In this document: piece by piece, positions 5,850 to 8,311 of the stretch
Position numbering within the stretch: the first letter of the stretch is position 1
Layout of the letters: each line of letters starts with the position of its first letter
DNA from: an uncultured Mycoplasmatota bacterium
GTDB lineage: Bacteria > Bacillota_I > Bacilli_A > RF39 > UBA660
Direction: 5' to 3'
DNA: 8,311 bases
NCBI GenBank assembly: GCA_900551925.1
Contig: URXR01000053.1
Location: 1-8,311 of the forward strand
Notes under the pieces: model-generated
Databases searched by the model: none
Seen by the model: only the letters and a program-made list of their open reading frames with translations
Told to the model about the DNA's origin: nothing
Made by a program: the position numbers and the translations under genes

Positions 5850-5858
5850 ATTATAACA
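5850..5858 (-). promoter_or_regulatory. Extended -10 promoter of the 231-aa gene
   Basis: TGTTATAAT on the minus strand is an extended -10 with a perfect TATAAT. The 17-nt-spaced -35 position reads TTTTAA, a poor match. The predicted start near 5843 gives a leader of about 22 nt with the G-rich ribosome binding site. Confidence 0.6.
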
Positions 5859-5879
5859 TATATTACAAAAAATTAAAAG

Positions 5880-6656
5880 TTATTTTTTGATTTTACTTTT
5901 TGAAGGAAGTTCATAAATAGGGAGCATACCGTATTTAGAGTTTAAATAACTTGTAACATCAAACAAAGAAATATCTTCTTTACCAATTTTTTTAATAAAA
6001 CATCGTTCAAAATCTTCTCCAATAACAGTATTTAAATCACGAATTACCTCTCTAAAATCATCTTTTAAAAATTCTTGTTCCTCTAAAGATTTTGACACTC
6101 TATAAGCCTCATTAATAGCATATAGCTCTCTCATAATATCATCATAATAAGTATCACAAAGAACTCCACTATTATCAGCAATAAATTTTTTTATGTTATT
6201 AACATTATTGTTAATAAGTACATATGAAGTAGCATTATCTCTGATATATGATAAATCTGTAAGCCTAGCATCCATATACTCTTCTGGAATTAATATTCCT
6301 TTTATCTTAGAAACAGGTATATAATCTTTAACCAAAACTTCATCGCTTTTGTTAATTACTCTGTCATCCTTATCATATATAAAATCTACATCTTCAATTA
6401 TAAAAGATATTCCTTGTTTAACATATTTAAAATAAGCTGAATCTTTCATATCACCATTAACATATAAATATCTTACACAAGAAATAGTATCCCCAAAATT
6501 ATATCCATCATAATTCTTATTAACTAATACTCCTTTTTCTTTAGCATAATTAAAAGACATAATTCCCTCTTGCAAAATACTACAAAACTTTGAAAAGTCA
6601 AAACCTGCACTATGAATTAGTGTATTATCATTAAATTTATAATTATCAATCATCAT
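5880..6656 (-). CDS. Uncharacterised 258-aa protein coupled to truA; possible ADP-ribosyltransferase-like fold
   Basis: I do not recognise a named family. The N-terminal half has two segments that recall ADP-ribosyltransferase-fold proteins such as DarT-like toxins: LIHSAGFDFSKFCSILQEGI (13-32), resembling the 'L-x-H ... I-L-x-x-G-I' opening with a possible catalytic His15, and DEVLVKDYIPVSKIKGILIP (105-124), resembling the late strand with a catalytic Glu, here perhaps Glu106. Between them lie NYDGYNFGDTISCVRY (48-63) and a GISFIIEDVDFIYD strand (82-95). The C-terminal half is mostly charged helices and the tail is basic. This reading is inference by eye and could be wrong. The gene overlaps the end of truA by 11 nt; GAGG stands 6 nt before the first ATG, and a second ATG follows immediately. 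It is the last gene of the SDR-truA transcript. Only a weak A-T hairpin (5895-5900 with 5875-5880) and a T-run follow the stop. There is no signal peptide and no membrane segment. Confidence 0.72.
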   Translation of the reverse strand: MMIDNYKFNDNTLIHSAGFDFSKFCSILQEGIMSFNYAKEKGVLVNKNYDGYNFGDTISCVRYLYVNGDMKDSAYFKYVKQGISFIIEDVDFIYDKDDRVINKSDEVLVKDYIPVSKIKGILIPEEYMDARLTDLSYIRDNATSYVLINNNVNNIKKFIADNSGVLCDTYYDDIMRELYAINEAYRVSKSLEEQEFLKDDFREVIRDLNTVIGEDFERCFIKKIGKEDISLFDVTSYLNSKYGMLPIYELPSKSKIKK

Positions 6657-7380
6657 AATTTACCTCTTCCAAATATAATCCTCCCGCAAAAGCACATTTT
6701 AAATTTCCTACTCTCTCTTTTGCAAGAAGTATTTCTTTTATATAATTAACAGATTTATCACCATTTCCAATTAAAATTAAAGCACCTACAATATTTCTGA
6801 TCATTTTTCTAAGAAAACCATTTCCCACAAAAGTAATTTTTAAAATATCATTAACAACTTCAAATTCAATATTATAGATAATTCGCACACAATTATCTTT
6901 TTCCTTTTCGCCAGTTACAAAAGCTCTAAAATCATGCTCACCAATCAAGCATTTAATAGCTTCCTTCATCAAATCAACATCAAGTTCCTTTCCATACTGA
7001 TAAACACAATTCCTTAAAATAGGATTATATTCTCCCATATTAATATAATAACAATATTTTTTTTCTTTAACATTATACCTAGCATGAAAATCATCATCTA
7101 CAATTTTTATATCCCTAACATATATTTCTCCCTCAAAATAGTTATTTAGATATTTTTTTAAATTATAAAGTTTGTATTCTTTATCAATGTCAAAATGAGC
7201 ATATTGTTCCAAAGCATGAACTCCCTTATCAGTTCTACCAGAAGCCTGAATATTAATTTCTTTACCTATTAAAGAAAACAAAGCTTCCTCTATCAAACCT
7301 TGCACCGTTCTAAGATTATTTTGTTTTTGATAACCATTAAAACCTGAACCATCATAACTAAATTTCATTAAATATCTCAT
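6646..7380 (-). CDS. truA: tRNA pseudouridine(38-40) synthase TruA
   Basis: Converts uridines 38, 39 and 40 in the anticodon stem-loop of many tRNAs to pseudouridine, in the cytoplasm. Family marks in 244 aa: FSYDGSGFNGYQKQ (7-20), ASGRTDKGVHALEQ (46-59) with catalytic Asp51, FHARYNVKEKKYCYYI (98-113) with the conserved Tyr near 109, GEHDFRAF (147-154), FVGNGFLRKMIRNIVGAL (184-201) and a final FAGGLYLEEVNY (231-242). Length is normal. The ATG at 7378-7380 is preceded by AAGGA inside the last codons of the upstream dehydrogenase gene, and only one base separates the two genes. Its own stop lies inside the next gene. In Bacillus truA lies directly upstream of rplM-rpsI; here three genes separate them. 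Confidence 0.97.
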   Translation of the reverse strand: MRYLMKFSYDGSGFNGYQKQNNLRTVQGLIEEALFSLIGKEINIQASGRTDKGVHALEQYAHFDIDKEYKLYNLKKYLNNYFEGEIYVRDIKIVDDDFHARYNVKEKKYCYYINMGEYNPILRNCVYQYGKELDVDLMKEAIKCLIGEHDFRAFVTGEKEKDNCVRIIYNIEFEVVNDILKITFVGNGFLRKMIRNIVGALILIGNGDKSVNYIKEILLAKERVGNLKCAFAGGLYLEEVNYDD

Positions 7381-7381
7381 T

Positions 7382-8137
7382 TTATTTCTTCCTTTTTTGA
7401 ATATTATAAGTAATTTTAAGTAATTTTTTCACACTAACAAACCTACTAAAAAATATTCCCATCTTAACCTTAAATCCTGGTATTATTATAAGTTTATTAT
7501 TATGAATAATACTATCAATAGCATATCTTGCAACATATCTAGCACTCAAAGAACTAATATTAAATCTAACTCCTGCTACTTTATTAAAATTAGTCTTAAC
7601 TGGCCCTGGACATAAGACTGATACTTTTACCTTAGATTTATTCCTTCGAAGTTCTTCACTAATAGCCAAAGTAAATGAAGTTACATAAGCTTTAGTAGCA
7701 TAATAGGTACTCATTAAAGGACCACCTTTTAAAAGACCAGCACTACTAGCTACATTTAAAATATATCCTCTATTTTTTTTAGTCATATCTTTAAGAAACA
7801 TTCTTGTTAAAATATGAACAGCCTTTATATTTAGTTCAATCATATCAAGTTCTTTTAATAAATCTGCTTCTAAATAATCTCCATAAAGTCCAAAACCAGC
7901 ATTATTGATAAGTAAATCTATATTTTCATTTTTAGTAAGCATATAAAGTTCTTTAACCTTTTTCTCAGAAACTAAATCCACAATTACTATTTTAACAGTA
8001 GTCTTTAATGATTTTTGCAACTCTTCTAATTTTTCTTTATCACGAGCTACTAAAATCAAATCAAATCCAAGTTCACTTAAATATATAGCTAGTTCCTTAC
8101 CAATACCAGAAGAAGCTCCTGTAATAAGTGCTTTCAT
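7382..8137 (-). CDS. Short-chain dehydrogenase/reductase (classical SDR)
   Basis: Cytosolic NAD(P)-dependent oxidoreductase with a Rossmann fold, 251 aa, the usual length of classical SDRs. Cofactor-binding TGASSGIG (6-13) follows the first strand. An Arg (32) and Lys (34) after the second strand suggest NADPH preference. NNAG (78-81) and the catalytic Ser131 (NVASSAG), Tyr145 and Lys149 (YYATK) are present, then PGPVKT (177-182). The basic, partly hydrophobic C-terminus (residues 225-251) resembles the DltE/YqjQ type of reductase (COG0300), for which I know no settled substrate. The ATG at 8135-8137 has AGGAG 11 nt and GGTG 5 nt upstream. It is the first gene of the transcript with truA and the 258-aa gene. 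That link looks like shared transcription and not a shared pathway. Confidence 0.92.
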   Translation of the reverse strand: MKALITGASSGIGKELAIYLSELGFDLILVARDKEKLEELQKSLKTTVKIVIVDLVSEKKVKELYMLTKNENIDLLINNAGFGLYGDYLEADLLKELDMIELNIKAVHILTRMFLKDMTKKNRGYILNVASSAGLLKGGPLMSTYYATKAYVTSFTLAISEELRRNKSKVKVSVLCPGPVKTNFNKVAGVRFNISSLSARYVARYAIDSIIHNNKLIIIPGFKVKMGIFFSRFVSVKKLLKITYNIQKRKK

Positions 8138-8158
8138 ACTATCACCAACTCCTCTTTT

Positions 8159-8167
8159 ATTATAACA
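8159..8167 (-). promoter_or_regulatory. Extended -10 promoter of the SDR-truA transcript
   Basis: TGTTATAAT on the minus strand is an extended -10 identical to the one ahead of the 231-aa gene. The -35 position falls in the T-run of the preceding terminator and has no consensus match. The predicted leader is about 15 nt and carries AGGAG. Confidence 0.6.
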
Positions 8168-8176
8168 TTAAAATAA

Positions 8177-8305
8177 AACAAAAAAAAGGAACTAAGTCCT
8201 TATTTTACAAAATATAGTTTTAATCCTAAAGAAATAAAAAATCACTATATCAGAAATCGTGAATTTTCATTTGGAATTCCGTTTTTAAGTAAAAAACTGA
8301 AATAA
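8177..8305 (+). other. Open frame without a start codon, possible gene remnant
   Basis: The plus strand is open for 42 codons from 8177 to a TAA at 8303-8305 and reads as a plausible protein end (NHYIRNREFSFGIPFLSKK near the end). There is no ATG, GTG or TTG start with a ribosome binding site, and a stop lies just upstream at 8174-8176. It could be the decayed 3' end of a gene, or chance in AT-rich DNA. The minus strand of the same stretch holds two short frames entering from the right edge. Nothing here can be called a gene. Confidence 0.2.
8180..8201 (-). terminator. Weak intrinsic terminator upstream of the SDR gene
   Basis: On the minus strand a 5-bp stem (AAGGA 8197-8201 in complement, with TCCTT 8186-8190) and 6-nt loop is followed by eight U. 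The stem is short but the U-tract is strong. It would end a minus-strand gene lying mostly right of the window; that gene's stop could be the TAG at 8245-8247 or the TGA at 8250-8252, but neither partial frame can be identified. Confidence 0.4.
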
Positions 8306-8311
8306 GTCTGA

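Noticed and set aside
1..8311. CRISPR array, insertion sequence, tRNA or Mycoplasma-type code
   Set aside because: No regular repeats, transposase or cloverleaf was seen, and TGA is used as a stop by truA and the Abi gene while Trp is TGG.

Overview
The window is a compact, very AT-rich stretch of a low-GC Gram-positive (Bacillota) chromosome. The evidence is the rplM-rpsI pair behind an L13-type leader, strong AGGAGG-like ribosome binding sites, TTGACA/TATAAT promoters, U-tract terminators and a membrane-anchored HtrA. TGA is a normal stop here (truA and the Abi gene) and Trp is TGG, so this is code 11 and not a Mycoplasma/Spiroplasma code. The style resembles small-genome Bacilli/Erysipelotrichia-like gut lineages, but that placement is inference.

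Layout, read from the right because all genes but one are on the minus strand. (1) 8137-5880: a short-chain dehydrogenase, truA and an unrecognised 258-aa gene form a tight operon (1-nt gap, then an 11-nt overlap) behind an extended -10 promoter. (2) 5820-5125: an unrecognised 231-aa protein with its own extended -10 promoter. (3) 4362-5105, plus strand: an aspartate kinase with only its catalytic domain, facing the 231-aa gene; the two share one bidirectional terminator that contains both stop codons. (4) 4230-3215: a consensus promoter, a structured L13-type leader, rplM, rpsI and a terminator. (5) 3202-857: an extended -10 promoter, an Abi_2/AbiF-like HEPN protein, a translationally coupled HtrA-like serine protease and a terminator. 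(6) 816-7: a multi-pass membrane protein of the DUF2238/YjdF type and its terminator.

Most genes are housekeeping: ribosomal proteins, tRNA pseudouridylation, surface protein quality control and aspartate-family amino acid synthesis. In Bacillus, truA lies just upstream of rplM-rpsI. Here they are separated by accessory genes, and an Abi gene sits directly after rpsI. The accessory content most worth a second look is the Abi-HtrA coupled pair, the truA-coupled 258-aa protein (whose N-terminal half weakly suggests an ADP-ribosyltransferase-like fold), and the aspartate kinase without ACT domains. No tRNA, rRNA, CRISPR array, insertion sequence or phage gene was seen.
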